DNA of 64,000 bases from Candidatus Metaruminococcus caecorum (GTDB lineage Bacteria > Bacillota > Clostridia > Oscillospirales > Ruminococcaceae): assembly GCA_904420045.1 (NCBI GenBank), contig CAJFTY010000059.1, forward strand, positions 27,831-91,830, written 5' to 3'. Positions 7,050 through 15,474 of this stretch are shown here, one piece after another (position 1 is the first letter of the stretch; each line of letters begins with the position of its first letter). A program made the translations under genes and the position numbers. The notes beneath the pieces are model-generated. The model searched no databases. It was not told the DNA's origin and saw only the letters and a program-made list of their open reading frames with translations.

Positions 7050-9599
7050 CTATTTCCGTTTTTTCGCGTAGACAAGGCACCCGCCCGCGGAAGCGATCAG
7101 CAGGACGCCCAGCCCCCACATAGCGGGAGCGGAGGTTTGCGGATTGCTGCCGTCCGGATTGCCGGATCCGTTTGTACCGGGATCTTCCGTGCTGGTGCTG
7201 CCAGCCGGATTGTCGGAAGAAATGTTGTCATCCGGTTCGGAGGAATCCTGATCGCCGGGCGTCTCGGGCTTAGAGGAATCCTGCTCCGAAGAACTGTCTT
7301 CCTCCGGTTTGGAGGGAGTGCTGGGAGTGGAGCTTTCGCCCTGCTCCAGTTTTTGGATGGCTTTGACAAGGTCCGCCAGCTTGGTTGTCAGTTCGGTCCC
7401 GATCAAAGCTTTTTGCTCGTCGGTCATGGCTTCCAGTTCCTGGGCGGCTTTTTCCACCGCAGCTTTATGCTCCAAAGTGACTTTGTCTGCGGATGGCAGG
7501 TCAGAAATCGTCTGTTTTAGGGTTTCGGCCTGGGCCTTTTGCGCTTTGGCCTGGGCGGCCAGCTTTAAAAGCGTTTCCTTCTGAGCTTTGTACTCCTGCG
7601 CCCGGTCCTCCGGCAGGGAGTCGATATCCCGCAGCAGGGCGTCGATCTGATCCGCCTGGCCGATCAGGCTGTCGGTCTGTTTTTCCATCTGCGCAGTCAG
7701 CCCTTTGATGTTCTGGGCGAGATCCACAATAAACTGGGCGTTGGAAACCCATTTGCCATTTACAAAATCCCGTCCACGCACCAAAACTTTGTCGGTGTAC
7801 ACTTCTACATAATAGCCCTGGCTGCCCTCTTTGCCCACTTCCTCATCGGTCCAGAGGTATCCCACAGAAGCGTCGTTAAACATGTTGGCATCCACGCCGT
7901 TGCCGGCGTACATGGGACTTTTGGAATCCAGTTCCCAGTGGGTGTGTCCGGTAATAAAGATGGTCTGGGGATACTGCTTGAAGATCTCCCGCAGTTCCTT
8001 GTCCTGATACACGCCGTCCCAGTTCTGACCGGGGAGAGTTCCGGAAACCGTATTGTACAGCGGCTGATGCAGGAACACAAAGACAGGGTTCATACCATCC
8101 GACGCTTTTTTGAGCTCAGCTTTCAAAAAGTCTAGCTGGTCTTTGTTGAGCTGCGCGTGGCAGTCGGCGGGCTCCACGATCTGGGATCCCAGCATAATAA
8201 AGGTAGCATCGCCGATTTTTTTAGAGTAGTAGGTGCTGGGAGCATTGGTGCCCTCCAGAAAATCGTTGATCTCTTTTTCGTAGTTCGATCCCTTTAAGTC
8301 GTGGTTGCCAGGGGTGCAGTAGATATAGGGAATGCCGTCAAAGCTGTTGACGATGTCGTTATACTGCTTATACTGGGCGATGTCGCCGGTGTCCGCTACG
8401 TCGCCGGAGTTAATGATGGCAATGCTGTCCGGGTCATTTTTCTCAATATCCGCCAGAGCCATCCGCAGGTGCTGGTTGTGAAGGTGGTTGGCATCAGACT
8501 GAATATGCGTGTCGGAAAACGCCTGGAAGGAATAAAGCGGTTTTTCCTCCACTGCGGCGCATCCCTTGGGAAGCTCGGTATACACCGACTGGGGGGACTG
8601 CGTGCGTCCGTCGTACACTGCGAAGGCATAGAGACGGGTGGCTCCATAGGGAATCATGGTGTTGTCGTTTAACTTGTGGGTGACAGCGCCGTTTCCGGCT
8701 TTGACGGGGATCTCGGAGTATTCCTCAAACACGCCGGAGTCATCGCCCCAGTACAGCCGGTAGCCGGTCAGGCCGGCGGTTTGATCGCCGGGGGTGACGG
8801 TTACCGTTCCGTCCGCGTATCCCTGGCGGGCGGCGGTGCGGTTGTATTCCACTTTTTTAGGAGCGTAGCACTGTGAAGGATCCCGGTCTTTTAAGGTAAA
8901 GGTACAGGTGGCCACAATGTTATAGGCGCCGTCCGCAAACAGATAGACGTAGTAATCTCCCACCGGAAGCTGATCGATGGTGGTGGTGCCGTCAGCCTGC
9001 TTTAGGTCGGTGGAGCCGTTTGGCTGGCCGATCTGACGGGTGTATTTCCACACCAGCGACGGATTGTCCGCTCCAGGGGTTTTCCGGTCGGCGGGATAAA
9101 TGCCGATCCAGGCGTCGTTGTGGGTACTGCCCGTGTAAGAGATCACCGGCCGTTCGCCTTCCTCGTAAACCGCCTTGTCGGTGGAAATGGAAGGGCCGGA
9201 CTGCTTGATGACAAAGGAGGTTTTTGCCAGGATATCATATCCGTCGTTTTTCAACAGGTACATGTCATAGTTTCCAGGAGCCAGATCCTTGACGTCCCCC
9301 CGGTCGGTGTCCTTAAAATCCATGGTGCCGTCCGGCTGACCTGTTTTCGAGGTGTACTCGTAGACAATGGATTCAGGGCCGCCGGGCTGATCCCCCTGCT
9401 TGTAGATGGCAATCCAGTCCTTGCCGCTGGCGCCGGTGTAATCGGCCTTAATTTCTTCCCCCTGGATAAATTCTGTTTTTGCAAGGCGCAGGGTAGGGGC
9501 GTCGGCCGCAGAGGGAAACACGGCTGAGGCGCATAAAATCCCCATCGACAGCGCCGCGGCGGCAAACCGCCGCCAGATGTGCTTACCATTCATAACCAT
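7050..9599 (-). CDS. Secreted, surface-anchored calcineurin-like metallophosphoesterase
   Basis: An 849-residue exported protein. A signal peptide (basic WRR, hydrophobic core, ASA-like cleavage region) occupies roughly residues 1-33. Two homologous beta-sandwich repeats follow at about 35-132 and 135-237; each contains a W-I-x-I-Y segment and a GNYD or GDYY turn. A fibronectin-like stretch precedes the metallophosphoesterase domain, which has SDTH (Asp363, His365), GDVADTGD, GNHD and GHTH (551-554) metal ligands. The C-terminus has coiled, Ala/Lys-rich sequence, a Ser/Asp/Glu-rich linker, NPQTS, a hydrophobic stretch and KKRK, resembling a sortase signal. The first ATG at 9599 is 5 bases from AGGAGG; ATG 9593 is a possible alternative. 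The substrate is unknown. Confidence 0.88.
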   Translation of the reverse strand: MVMNGKHIWRRFAAAALSMGILCASAVFPSAADAPTLRLAKTEFIQGEEIKADYTGASGKDWIAIYKQGDQPGGPESIVYEYTSKTGQPDGTMDFKDTDRGDVKDLAPGNYDMYLLKNDGYDILAKTSFVIKQSGPSISTDKAVYEEGERPVISYTGSTHNDAWIGIYPADRKTPGADNPSLVWKYTRQIGQPNGSTDLKQADGTTTIDQLPVGDYYVYLFADGAYNIVATCTFTLKDRDPSQCYAPKKVEYNRTAARQGYADGTVTVTPGDQTAGLTGYRLYWGDDSGVFEEYSEIPVKAGNGAVTHKLNDNTMIPYGATRLYAFAVYDGRTQSPQSVYTELPKGCAAVEEKPLYSFQAFSDTHIQSDANHLHNQHLRMALADIEKNDPDSIAIINSGDVADTGDIAQYKQYNDIVNSFDGIPYIYCTPGNHDLKGSNYEKEINDFLEGTNAPSTYYSKKIGDATFIMLGSQIVEPADCHAQLNKDQLDFLKAELKKASDGMNPVFVFLHQPLYNTVSGTLPGQNWDGVYQDKELREIFKQYPQTIFITGHTHWELDSKSPMYAGNGVDANMFNDASVGYLWTDEEVGKEGSQGYYVEVYTDKVLVRGRDFVNGKWVSNAQFIVDLAQNIKGLTAQMEKQTDSLIGQADQIDALLRDIDSLPEDRAQEYKAQKETLLKLAAQAKAQKAQAETLKQTISDLPSADKVTLEHKAAVEKAAQELEAMTDEQKALIGTELTTKLADLVKAIQKLEQGESSTPSTPSKPEEDSSSEQDSSKPETPGDQDSSEPDDNISSDNPAGSTSTEDPGTNGSGNPDGSNPQTSAPAMWGLGVLLIASAGGCLVYAKKRK

Positions 9600-9630
9600 T
9601 CCATCCTCCTATTGGGTTGATTCTACGGTC

Positions 9631-9659
9631 AATATACCACAGGGGAATTGGAAATTCAA
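9631..9659 (-). promoter_or_regulatory. Promoter of the metallophosphoesterase gene
   Basis: On the minus strand TTGAAT (complement of 9654-9659), a 17-base spacer and TATATT (complement of 9631-9636), with TGG before the -10 giving an extended -10 element. Confidence 0.7.
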
Positions 9660-9660
9660 G

Positions 9661-9692
9661 GATTTTATTTGATTTGTTTTGATTTTTGTGGA
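9661..9692. promoter_or_regulatory. Candidate DeoR-type operator: three tandem decamers
   Basis: GATTTTATTT, GATTTGTTTT and GATTTTTGTG follow one another at an exact 10-base period (9661, 9671, 9681), directly upstream of the -35 of the metallophosphoesterase promoter. GATTTTTGTG also occurs in the block near the DeoR-family gene's own promoter (10514-10523, minus strand). Tandem repeats of roughly one helical turn are known operators for members of this family. Confidence 0.55.
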
Positions 9693-9713
9693 AATGCACA
9701 CAGCAGTTGCCGC

Positions 9714-10484
9714 TTATTTATGGAGAATGGCGATTTTCTCTTTTATAAAACGAGCTTCGGTTTCCGGCGAAAGCTTGGAGTCGGTGACAATTGCCTTTAC
9801 TTCCTGCAAAGAGCAGACCCGAATTAAAGAGGTGTGGTCGAATTTGCTGCTGTCGGCCAGCACATAGTTGACCGAGGAATTTTGCATAATCTTTTTTTTG
9901 ATGGTGATTTCATCAATGCCGAAATCGGTCATCCCGCCGTCCAGCGAGATGCCGCTCATGCTGATAAACCCTACATCTGCATGGAGCGCGGACATGTTTT
10001 CCTCTGCCATCGGCCCGATGATCGACTGCTCTCCATACCGGCAGACGCCGCCGGGAATCAGAATGGTAAATCCCTGCTTTTGAGACAGCTCATTGATGAC
10101 AGGAAGATAGTTGGTAATGACCGTCAGCGACTGAAAGTGTTTTTTCAGAGCGATGGCGGCGGCGTGATTGGTGGTACTGGCGTCCATGGCGATCACCTGG
10201 CCCTCCCGCACCAGGCGGCAGGCGGTTTCGCCCAGCTCCAGCTTTTCCTGCCAAAAGCGAACCTGGCGCTCCTCTCGCTGGGTGGTTTCGGCTGTAGGCG
10301 AGGCTTTGACCGCGCCGCCGTGAATTCGCCGCAGCAGGTGCTGATCCTCCAGATATTTTAAGTCCCGGCGGATGGTTTCGATGGACACGTCAAACCGGGC
10401 GGACAGGTCGTTTACCTTGACAACATCTTCCTGCCGAAGCAAGTCCAGAATGGTTTGATAGCGCTGTTCGGTTAAAAAAGCCAT
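9714..10484 (-). CDS. DeoR/GlpR-family transcriptional regulator
   Basis: A 256-residue regulator. The N-terminal winged HTH includes VSIETIRRDLKYLE near residues 30-43, the family's recognition helix, followed by RRIHGGA. The C-terminal sugar-phosphate-sensing (DeoRC, ribose-phosphate-isomerase-like) domain fills the rest. The start at 10484 has AAAGGAG (about 10492-10498) upstream; an in-frame extension to 10526 is unlikely because it lacks a ribosome site. The gene has a strong promoter overlapped by a decamer-repeat operator, suggesting autorepression. The same repeats precede the metallophosphoesterase promoter, the probable second target. The effector is probably a phosphosugar, by family knowledge. 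Confidence 0.9.
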   Translation of the reverse strand: MAFLTEQRYQTILDLLRQEDVVKVNDLSARFDVSIETIRRDLKYLEDQHLLRRIHGGAVKASPTAETTQREERQVRFWQEKLELGETACRLVREGQVIAMDASTTNHAAAIALKKHFQSLTVITNYLPVINELSQKQGFTILIPGGVCRYGEQSIIGPMAEENMSALHADVGFISMSGISLDGGMTDFGIDEITIKKKIMQNSSVNYVLADSSKFDHTSLIRVCSLQEVKAIVTDSKLSPETEARFIKEKIAILHK

Positions 10485-10503
10485 GAAGATACTCCTTTGA
10501 CTG

Positions 10504-10523
10504 CAATAAAATCCACAAAAATC
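10504..10523 (-). promoter_or_regulatory. Candidate DeoR autoregulatory operator: two tandem decamers
   Basis: Read on the minus strand, GATTTTTGTG (10523-10514) and GATTTTATTG (10513-10504) are adjacent decamers, just downstream of the promoter -10 at 10538-10543 and ahead of the ribosome site. One decamer is identical, and the other nearly so, to those at 9661-9690. Confidence 0.55.
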
Positions 10524-10537
10524 CAAATAGTATCGTC

Positions 10538-10566
10538 ATTATAGCATGCGCCGGAAAAAAGGTCAA
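10538..10566 (-). promoter_or_regulatory. Promoter of the DeoR-family gene
   Basis: On the minus strand TTGACC (complement of 10561-10566), 17 bases, then TATAAT (complement of 10538-10543) preceded by TGC, an extended -10. Confidence 0.82.
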
Positions 10567-10601
10567 CGCTGACAGGCAGGAAAAAACTTGGCTCAATACG
10601 C

Positions 10602-10634
10602 AAAAAGGCCGGTGTGGATTGTACCACACCGGCC
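10602..10634 (-). terminator. Terminator of the C39-like peptidase gene
   Basis: Perfect 11-bp stem GGCCGGTGTGG (10607-10617) / CCACACCGGCC (10624-10634). The complement of AAAAA at 10602-10606 gives a U-run on the minus strand. It lies just after the stop of the minus-strand gene at 10660. Confidence 0.88.
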
Positions 10635-10659
10635 GAAAGCCATAGGGATCGGAGCGGGG

Positions 10660-11397
10660 CTACTTGGCGCGGATCACTGCCAGGGCGCGTTTTCCAAGCT
10701 CCTGGAACCGTTGTTCCACCAGCGCCCGGGGATAGGAGACCCTGCCGTTCGAGCGGTAAGGGTCGTTGAAATAATACTGCGTTTCGCTGTATCCGGTCAG
10801 CACCAGGCAGTGCTCCGGCCGGGTCCAGGTGAATGTCTGGCCGGTTTCCTCCACTGTCCAGACGGAGCCGGAAGAGGACGGCTGCATGTCAATGGTGGCC
10901 CAGATCAGCACTGGAACCGACTGGTCCAGATAGTCCTTCGCCAACTTAGAAAGGGAGCTCCCCGTCCGGTCCTGCACCTGATACCGGCTGTCCAGCAGGC
11001 TTTCCAGGGCGGTTTTTAAAACGGGCGGGTAACAACCGTATCCATAGGGTGTGCGTGGGTCGCCCACAAACGCCCTGTCCGGATGGGGGCCGGACAGGGC
11101 GCCGTCCTCACCGGCGGCCAAACGCTGCACCGGCGTGTGGGCCACCATCTGCTCGGGGGTGACGCTGACGCCGTAATAGTCGAGCACCATCATAGCGCTG
11201 ACCAGCTCGCACCCAGTGGGAAGGGTGTTCTCCTGCGACCGATAGGGGACGTTTAACAGAACGTCAGCGCTGTCCGAATCCAAAGCGGATGACTCCGACG
11301 AGGGTTTCGAGCTTCCGGCAGTTTCCAGCGGGATTAGAAACAGGCACCCTGCGGCCAGCAGCACCAGCGTAATCAGTACAACACAAGTTTTTCCCAT
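10660..11397 (-). CDS. C39-like cysteine peptidase-family protein, exported
   Basis: A 245-residue protein with an N-terminal hydrophobic segment at about 5-24, which includes LLAAGC, a weak lipobox. The body matches the C39-like peptidase fold (PF13529 type). VPYRSQENTLPTGCELVSAMM near residues 50-70 supplies the candidate catalytic Cys, EHCLVLTGY near 195 the His, and YYFNDPY the Asp. Many such proteins act outside the cell on peptides or wall components, but substrates are largely unknown. It lies downstream of a two-component operon with its own ribosome site, which is overlapped by a hairpin. Confidence 0.8.
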   Translation of the reverse strand: MGKTCVVLITLVLLAAGCLFLIPLETAGSSKPSSESSALDSDSADVLLNVPYRSQENTLPTGCELVSAMMVLDYYGVSVTPEQMVAHTPVQRLAAGEDGALSGPHPDRAFVGDPRTPYGYGCYPPVLKTALESLLDSRYQVQDRTGSSLSKLAKDYLDQSVPVLIWATIDMQPSSSGSVWTVEETGQTFTWTRPEHCLVLTGYSETQYYFNDPYRSNGRVSYPRALVEQRFQELGKRALAVIRAK

Positions 11398-11407
11398 GTT
11401 CGTTCCT

Positions 11408-11441
11408 CCTTTTGACGGTATAACCAGTATCCGTCAAAAGG
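11408..11441 (-). promoter_or_regulatory. Hairpin overlapping the peptidase gene's ribosome site
   Basis: CCTTTTGACGG (11408-11418) and CCGTCAAAAGG (11431-11441) are perfect 11-bp arms with a 12-base loop. In the minus-strand transcript the 3' arm ends in AAAGG and is continued by AGG, so the Shine-Dalgarno AAAGGAGG is partly buried in the stem. No U-run follows. Confidence 0.6.
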
Positions 11442-11484
11442 CCGCAGGAAGTATTCATGGAGTTGTCAGGAAGTTGTAAAAACG

Positions 11485-12342
11485 TTATTCATCCTGCAAA
11501 TGGAAGCCGCAAAACTGATTGGAGGACTGATCGTAGATCAGAAAACGCCGAATGCCATTTAACGACCCCAAGGAAATTAACAGCTCATGGCTGCCAAACT
11601 GAATGGGAGCTTGCGGCAGATATCCTTCTGTTTCACCGGCGGCATAATCCTCAAAGGCCAGCAGCAGCTTTTTCTGGCCGTAAGCACTCGCCAGTTCCAG
11701 AAGCATATACACATACTTGTCAATATGGCCTGCGTCCAGACCGTATTCGGGAAGGTCAGCCTCTTCGGCCAGGCCGCTTCCATTGCTTTCTGCATCACCG
11801 GCAGACGCGTTTTGATAGGGATACAGGGAAAACACTTGGCCGTCCGAATCCACCGCCGCCCGAAAGGAGTAGTCCCTGTACATACTGAAGGAAAACGTGG
11901 AGCTGTCCAGCATGTCATATTGCCGGGGAGTTCCCTCCGCGTCCTGGACGGTGACCCGGCGGAACGCATTGAGAATCTGTTGCAGCCATCGGGAGCCGTC
12001 GTCGGCGAAGCCGTATTCCATGTCGCTCACTGCGGGATTGACAATCAGGTTGGCGATAAAATGGGGAACCTGGCTGTCATAAAGCAAGGAACGTTCTTTT
12101 TCAGTCAATGCAGGAGAGGTATTTAAATTGGCTGTGTTCCAGGGATAGAGTGAAAAGAGCTCAGACGGTGTAAAGATGTAGGTTTGATTTTGCAGTTCAT
12201 CTGCGTTGCGCTCGATGACTTCCCCGGAGGGGGACGAAAAAAGAGTTAGGGATAAAAAATCAACCGCCGTGCCGGACAGTAAAATCAGGGCCGCGCAGAA
12301 CATGGTCATCCCAATTCCGGGATGACGGGTGGTTCGCTTCAT
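11485..12342 (-). CDS. Unknown exported protein of a two-component operon
   Basis: I do not recognise this 285-residue protein. A single hydrophobic segment at about residues 10-33 suggests a membrane-anchored extracellular protein; the rest is polar, with no obvious catalytic motif. Its start overlaps the stop of the upstream histidine kinase by four bases (ATGA), so the two are probably translationally coupled and functionally linked. It could be a ligand-binding or regulatory partner of the kinase, as accessory membrane proteins often are in such operons. That role is inference. Confidence 0.75.
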   Translation of the reverse strand: MKRTTRHPGIGMTMFCAALILLSGTAVDFLSLTLFSSPSGEVIERNADELQNQTYIFTPSELFSLYPWNTANLNTSPALTEKERSLLYDSQVPHFIANLIVNPAVSDMEYGFADDGSRWLQQILNAFRRVTVQDAEGTPRQYDMLDSSTFSFSMYRDYSFRAAVDSDGQVFSLYPYQNASAGDAESNGSGLAEEADLPEYGLDAGHIDKYVYMLLELASAYGQKKLLLAFEDYAAGETEGYLPQAPIQFGSHELLISLGSLNGIRRFLIYDQSSNQFCGFHLQDE

Positions 12343-13784
12343 GCCGTCGTTTCACCTCCTTGAAACTCGATTGCAACGCAGGTGCCGCCGCCCACCCGGC
12401 TGTGGATGGTCAGGCGCGCGCCATGGAGCTGGGCGATCCGCGCGCACAGCGCAAGCCCCAGCCCAGCCCCGCCCGACTTGCGGGACCGTGCCTTGTCCAC
12501 CATGAAGAAGGGTTCGGTGATCTGAGAGATCTTATCCGGTGGGATGCCGATGCCTTGGTCGGCCACCGCGACCACCGGCAGGCCATCCCGCAATAGGGCG
12601 GAAAGCGTTACCTCCTGACCGGGGCGGGAGGCCTTGGCCGCGTTGTCCAACAGATTTACGAGCATCGACTGGAACAGCTCGGGGTCCACCGCCAGGGAAA
12701 ACTCCTCGCTTTGTACGGCGAGGGCGATTCCCCGGGACTCGTACAGGGGCAGGATGGCGGAAGCCGCTTTTTTCAGCAGCTCCCGGACGGGGAGCACCGT
12801 ACGGTTTTCCTCGGCAAACGCGTCCATGGAGATCAGCTCCATCAGCTTGCCGGACAGCGCCTGCAGGCGCTTTGCTTCCTCCACGATCATCCCGCTGTAA
12901 TCCCGGCGTTTGTCCTCCGGCAGATCCTGGGTGATACGCAGCATGTCTGCATACCCTAAAATCGTGGTCAGGGGCGTTTTCATCTCGTGGGTCAGGTTGT
13001 CGATAAACAGCTTCCGGTTTTGTGCAACCTGCTCCAGCGAACAGACCTTTTCTTGAATTGAGGCGGCCATCCGGTTCATGTTTTCCGACAGTTCTCCCAG
13101 TTCATCCCGGCGTTTTACGGGCAGCCGGCGGCGGTATTCCCCCCGGGCGATCTGTTTGACTTCCCGGTTCATCCGCGTAAGGGGAGACCACAGCTTTTGG
13201 ATCACCAGAGCCAGCAGGATGGCGATCCCCACGGCGCTGGCCGCCGCGATGACTAAAAGCCGGATGGTCTGCTGCCGGTGCAGGACGTACACCGCCGTAA
13301 TGTCGGTGCTGGAGATCAGATCATAGCTGTCATTTTGAATTTGCTCTTTGGAATAGACCAGCAGCAGGGTCTTGCCGTCCTGGGCGTGCTGGGTCAGCCG
13401 GTAGCGGCCGCTGTTTGCGTTCTGAGGGATCAGGGCTTTTTCGGCCTTTGCCTCAGCGGAACGGTAGCTGTAGATCCGGTTTCCGCTTTGATAAATCGAA
13501 ACCCCGGCCTGGGACTGGCCGCCCAGGGCGGACTGAAACACGTTGGCGAGTTCCTGCCGGCTTAAACTCTGCTTGTTCTGCCGGAGCTGTTCGTACAACA
13601 CGGTGTTCTGCACCGATGACGCCAGATAGGCGTGGGTGCGCCCGGCGGTGTCTTCTTCCCTGGAAATCATGTTGGACAGACTGCTGTCGATCAAAAAGGC
13701 GCAGGCGGCGGAAAGGGAGCAGATCACCAGCGCCAGGGTGACCAGATAGATTTTCTGCCACAGCCGCAGCCCCTGCCGTTTCAT
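12339..13784 (-). CDS. Membrane sensor histidine kinase (HisKA type)
   Basis: A 481-residue kinase. TM1 is at about residues 10-32, an extracytoplasmic sensor domain at about 33-175, and TM2 near 178-200. HAMP follows, then HisKA with HEMKTPLT (phosphoacceptor His) and HATPase_c with the N-box LLDNAAKAS, G1 DQGIGIPP and GGAGLGLAL. The start at 13784 overlaps the response-regulator stop by four bases (ATGA); an in-frame extension to 13853 lies inside the regulator gene and is rejected. It forms an operon with the OmpR-type regulator and the unknown exported protein. The stimulus is unknown. A LiaF-like gene starts divergently from the operon, which hints at envelope stress. Confidence 0.92.
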   Translation of the reverse strand: MKRQGLRLWQKIYLVTLALVICSLSAACAFLIDSSLSNMISREEDTAGRTHAYLASSVQNTVLYEQLRQNKQSLSRQELANVFQSALGGQSQAGVSIYQSGNRIYSYRSAEAKAEKALIPQNANSGRYRLTQHAQDGKTLLLVYSKEQIQNDSYDLISSTDITAVYVLHRQQTIRLLVIAAASAVGIAILLALVIQKLWSPLTRMNREVKQIARGEYRRRLPVKRRDELGELSENMNRMAASIQEKVCSLEQVAQNRKLFIDNLTHEMKTPLTTILGYADMLRITQDLPEDKRRDYSGMIVEEAKRLQALSGKLMELISMDAFAEENRTVLPVRELLKKAASAILPLYESRGIALAVQSEEFSLAVDPELFQSMLVNLLDNAAKASRPGQEVTLSALLRDGLPVVAVADQGIGIPPDKISQITEPFFMVDKARSRKSGGAGLGLALCARIAQLHGARLTIHSRVGGGTCVAIEFQGGETTA

Positions 13785-14446
13785 AGGGAGCCCTCCGCCC
13801 GCAGCCGGTATCCCAGCCGTGGGATGGTGATGAGGTCGTCTTGAAGCCCGCATTTTTTGCGCAGTTGCTGCACATGGGTGTCTACGGTGCGGGTCTGCCC
13901 TTCAAAACCGTAGCCCCACACGGCGCAGAGCAGCCGTTCTCTGGTCAGGGCGATGGTCTGGTTTTGTATAAAAAACGCCAACAGGTCAAACTCCTTGGGG
14001 GTCAGCAAGACCGGCTGCTCTCCGATGTGGGCGGTATGCTGGGTGAGGTTCAGGGTGATGTCCCGGTATGTGAGCACGGAGTCCAGCCGGTGAAACCGGC
14101 GCAGCACCACCTCGATCCGGGCCAAAAGCTCCACCACCTCAAAGGGCTTGACGATGTAATCCTCCGCCCCCAGGCGCAGGCCCTTGACCTTGTCCGCCAC
14201 ATCCTGGCGGGCGGTGAGGAAGATCACCGGCACGCCTGCGTTTTTGATGTTTGTAAGGACGGAAAAGCCGTCGATCCCCGGCAGCATCACATCCAGCAGG
14301 ATCAAATCGTACTCCCCGCTCAAAGCTGTGCTGACCGCCCCGGTCCCATCGGAGCAGATCTCGCTTTGATATCCGCCGAGGGACAGGGCTTCGCGGATCA
14401 TCTGAGCGATGGGCGCGTCGTCCTCCACAATTAATATGTTCGGCAT
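13781..14446 (-). CDS. OmpR/PhoB-family response regulator
   Basis: A 221-residue regulator. The receiver domain has EDD near residue 8, phosphoacceptor Asp52 in LLLDVMLPG and the conserved Lys in VKPFE. The C-terminal winged helix ends with TVDTHVQQLRKK and the GYRL turn. It is first in a three-gene operon and is coupled to the kinase by an ATGA overlap. It has AAAGGCGG upstream of the ATG and an extended -10 promoter. Confidence 0.95.
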   Translation of the reverse strand: MPNILIVEDDAPIAQMIREALSLGGYQSEICSDGTGAVSTALSGEYDLILLDVMLPGIDGFSVLTNIKNAGVPVIFLTARQDVADKVKGLRLGAEDYIVKPFEVVELLARIEVVLRRFHRLDSVLTYRDITLNLTQHTAHIGEQPVLLTPKEFDLLAFFIQNQTIALTRERLLCAVWGYGFEGQTRTVDTHVQQLRKKCGLQDDLITIPRLGYRLRAEGSL

Positions 14447-14478
14447 CCTAGACCGCCTTTCTGTAAAGGGATAGTTTC

Positions 14479-14507
14479 ATCATACCAGATCGGCCGGAAA
14501 ATTTCCA
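14479..14507 (-). promoter_or_regulatory. Promoter of the two-component operon
   Basis: On the minus strand TGGAAA (complement of 14502-14507), 17 bases, then TATGAT (complement of 14479-14484) with TGG before it, an extended -10. Confidence 0.65.
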
Positions 14508-14530
14508 CCGCCGGCACAAGGCAGAAATGT

Positions 14531-14559
14531 TTGCTATTTTTTGCGCTTTCCCGTATAAT
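14531..14559 (+). promoter_or_regulatory. Promoter of the LiaF-like gene
   Basis: TTGCTA (14531-14536), a 17-base spacer, TATAAT (14554-14559). It is divergent from the two-component promoter, with about 25 bases between the two -35 elements. Confidence 0.75.
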
Positions 14560-14641
14560 AAAAGTAAGTTTTTACAGGATAACTGGTAGACAAACCAGTT
14601 GCCTGCCAGACGTCATCTTGTTATCACATGGGAGGTAGCGA

Positions 14642-15349
14642 ATGAAACGGAATTTTGGCGCGCTTTTGTTTGGAATCCTGCTGCTGATCTTAGGCGGTGC
14701 ATATCTGGGATCGGCGTTCGGGCTGTGGCCTATGACGATTTTTGTGGACGGCTGGTGGGCGCTGGCGCTGGTGATCTTTGCGGTGTATCTCATGCTGACT
14801 AGCCGCCCCAACTGGTTGAATGTGGGGATGTTTTTGCTGGGCGTGTTTTTCTTTATCCGGGAACAGTCCTGGACGGCGCGCATCGACGACAAGGCGCTGT
14901 TTGCCGGGATGGCTTTGCTGTATCTGGGCGTGATGCTGATCGTCCACTTTGTTCGCAAGCCGAAGTACAGCCAGCCTGGGAATCCCCCGAAATTTGCCTT
15001 TCAAGGCCAGCCGGATTTCAGCGATTATCCGGAGTACACCGCGGTGCTCAGCGGGCTGGAGCAGCGCAACTGCTGCAAGGACTTTAAAGGCGCGAAAATT
15101 ACTGCCGTGCTGGGGGGCATCGACCTGGATCTGTCCGATGTTTCGGTCTCCCAGGACGTGACGGTTTACGTTACTTGTGTGCTGGGTGGAGCGGATATCC
15201 GGGCGCCGAAAAACTGCCGGATCGTGATGCGTTCCCAAAATTTCCTGGGAGGCAGCGACAACAAGGCCCAGTCCCTTCCCATGGACGCGGTGGCTCCGCT
15301 GGTGACCTTTGTGTGCACCTCGGTGCTGGGGGGAACGGATATCCTTTGA
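14642..15349 (+). CDS. LiaF-like membrane protein
   Basis: A 235-residue protein with four predicted membrane segments in the first 110 residues, a layout seen in LiaF-type proteins. A cytoplasmic domain follows, repeating GG-[IA]-D-[LI] turns (VLGGIDLDLS, VLGGADIRAP, VLGGTDIL), typical of the LiaF C-terminal beta-helix. LiaF modulates envelope-stress two-component systems in Firmicutes. Here the gene is transcribed divergently from an OmpR/HisKA pair, not a LiaRS pair, so a regulatory partnership is plausible but unproven. The start has GGGAGG upstream. Confidence 0.8.
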   Translation: MKRNFGALLFGILLLILGGAYLGSAFGLWPMTIFVDGWWALALVIFAVYLMLTSRPNWLNVGMFLLGVFFFIREQSWTARIDDKALFAGMALLYLGVMLIVHFVRKPKYSQPGNPPKFAFQGQPDFSDYPEYTAVLSGLEQRNCCKDFKGAKITAVLGGIDLDLSDVSVSQDVTVYVTCVLGGADIRAPKNCRIVMRSQNFLGGSDNKAQSLPMDAVAPLVTFVCTSVLGGTDIL

Positions 15350-15388
15350 GAAACGTCTTAGCAAAGGCCTGCTGAAAAGATCACCGTT

Positions 15389-15419
15389 GGAAAGGCGCTG
15401 TCGTCATCAGCGCCTTTCC
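15389..15419. other. Perfect 12-bp hairpin after the LiaF-like gene
   Basis: GGAAAGGCGCTG (15389-15400) and CAGCGCCTTTCC (15408-15419) around a 7-base loop, 40 bases after the stop. No T-run follows, so it is terminator-like but atypical. Confidence 0.55.
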
Positions 15420-15474
15420 GGCTGTGGGCAGGGCGGGAGCGGATCTCCTCAAAACGACGGCCCCCGGCGCTCCC

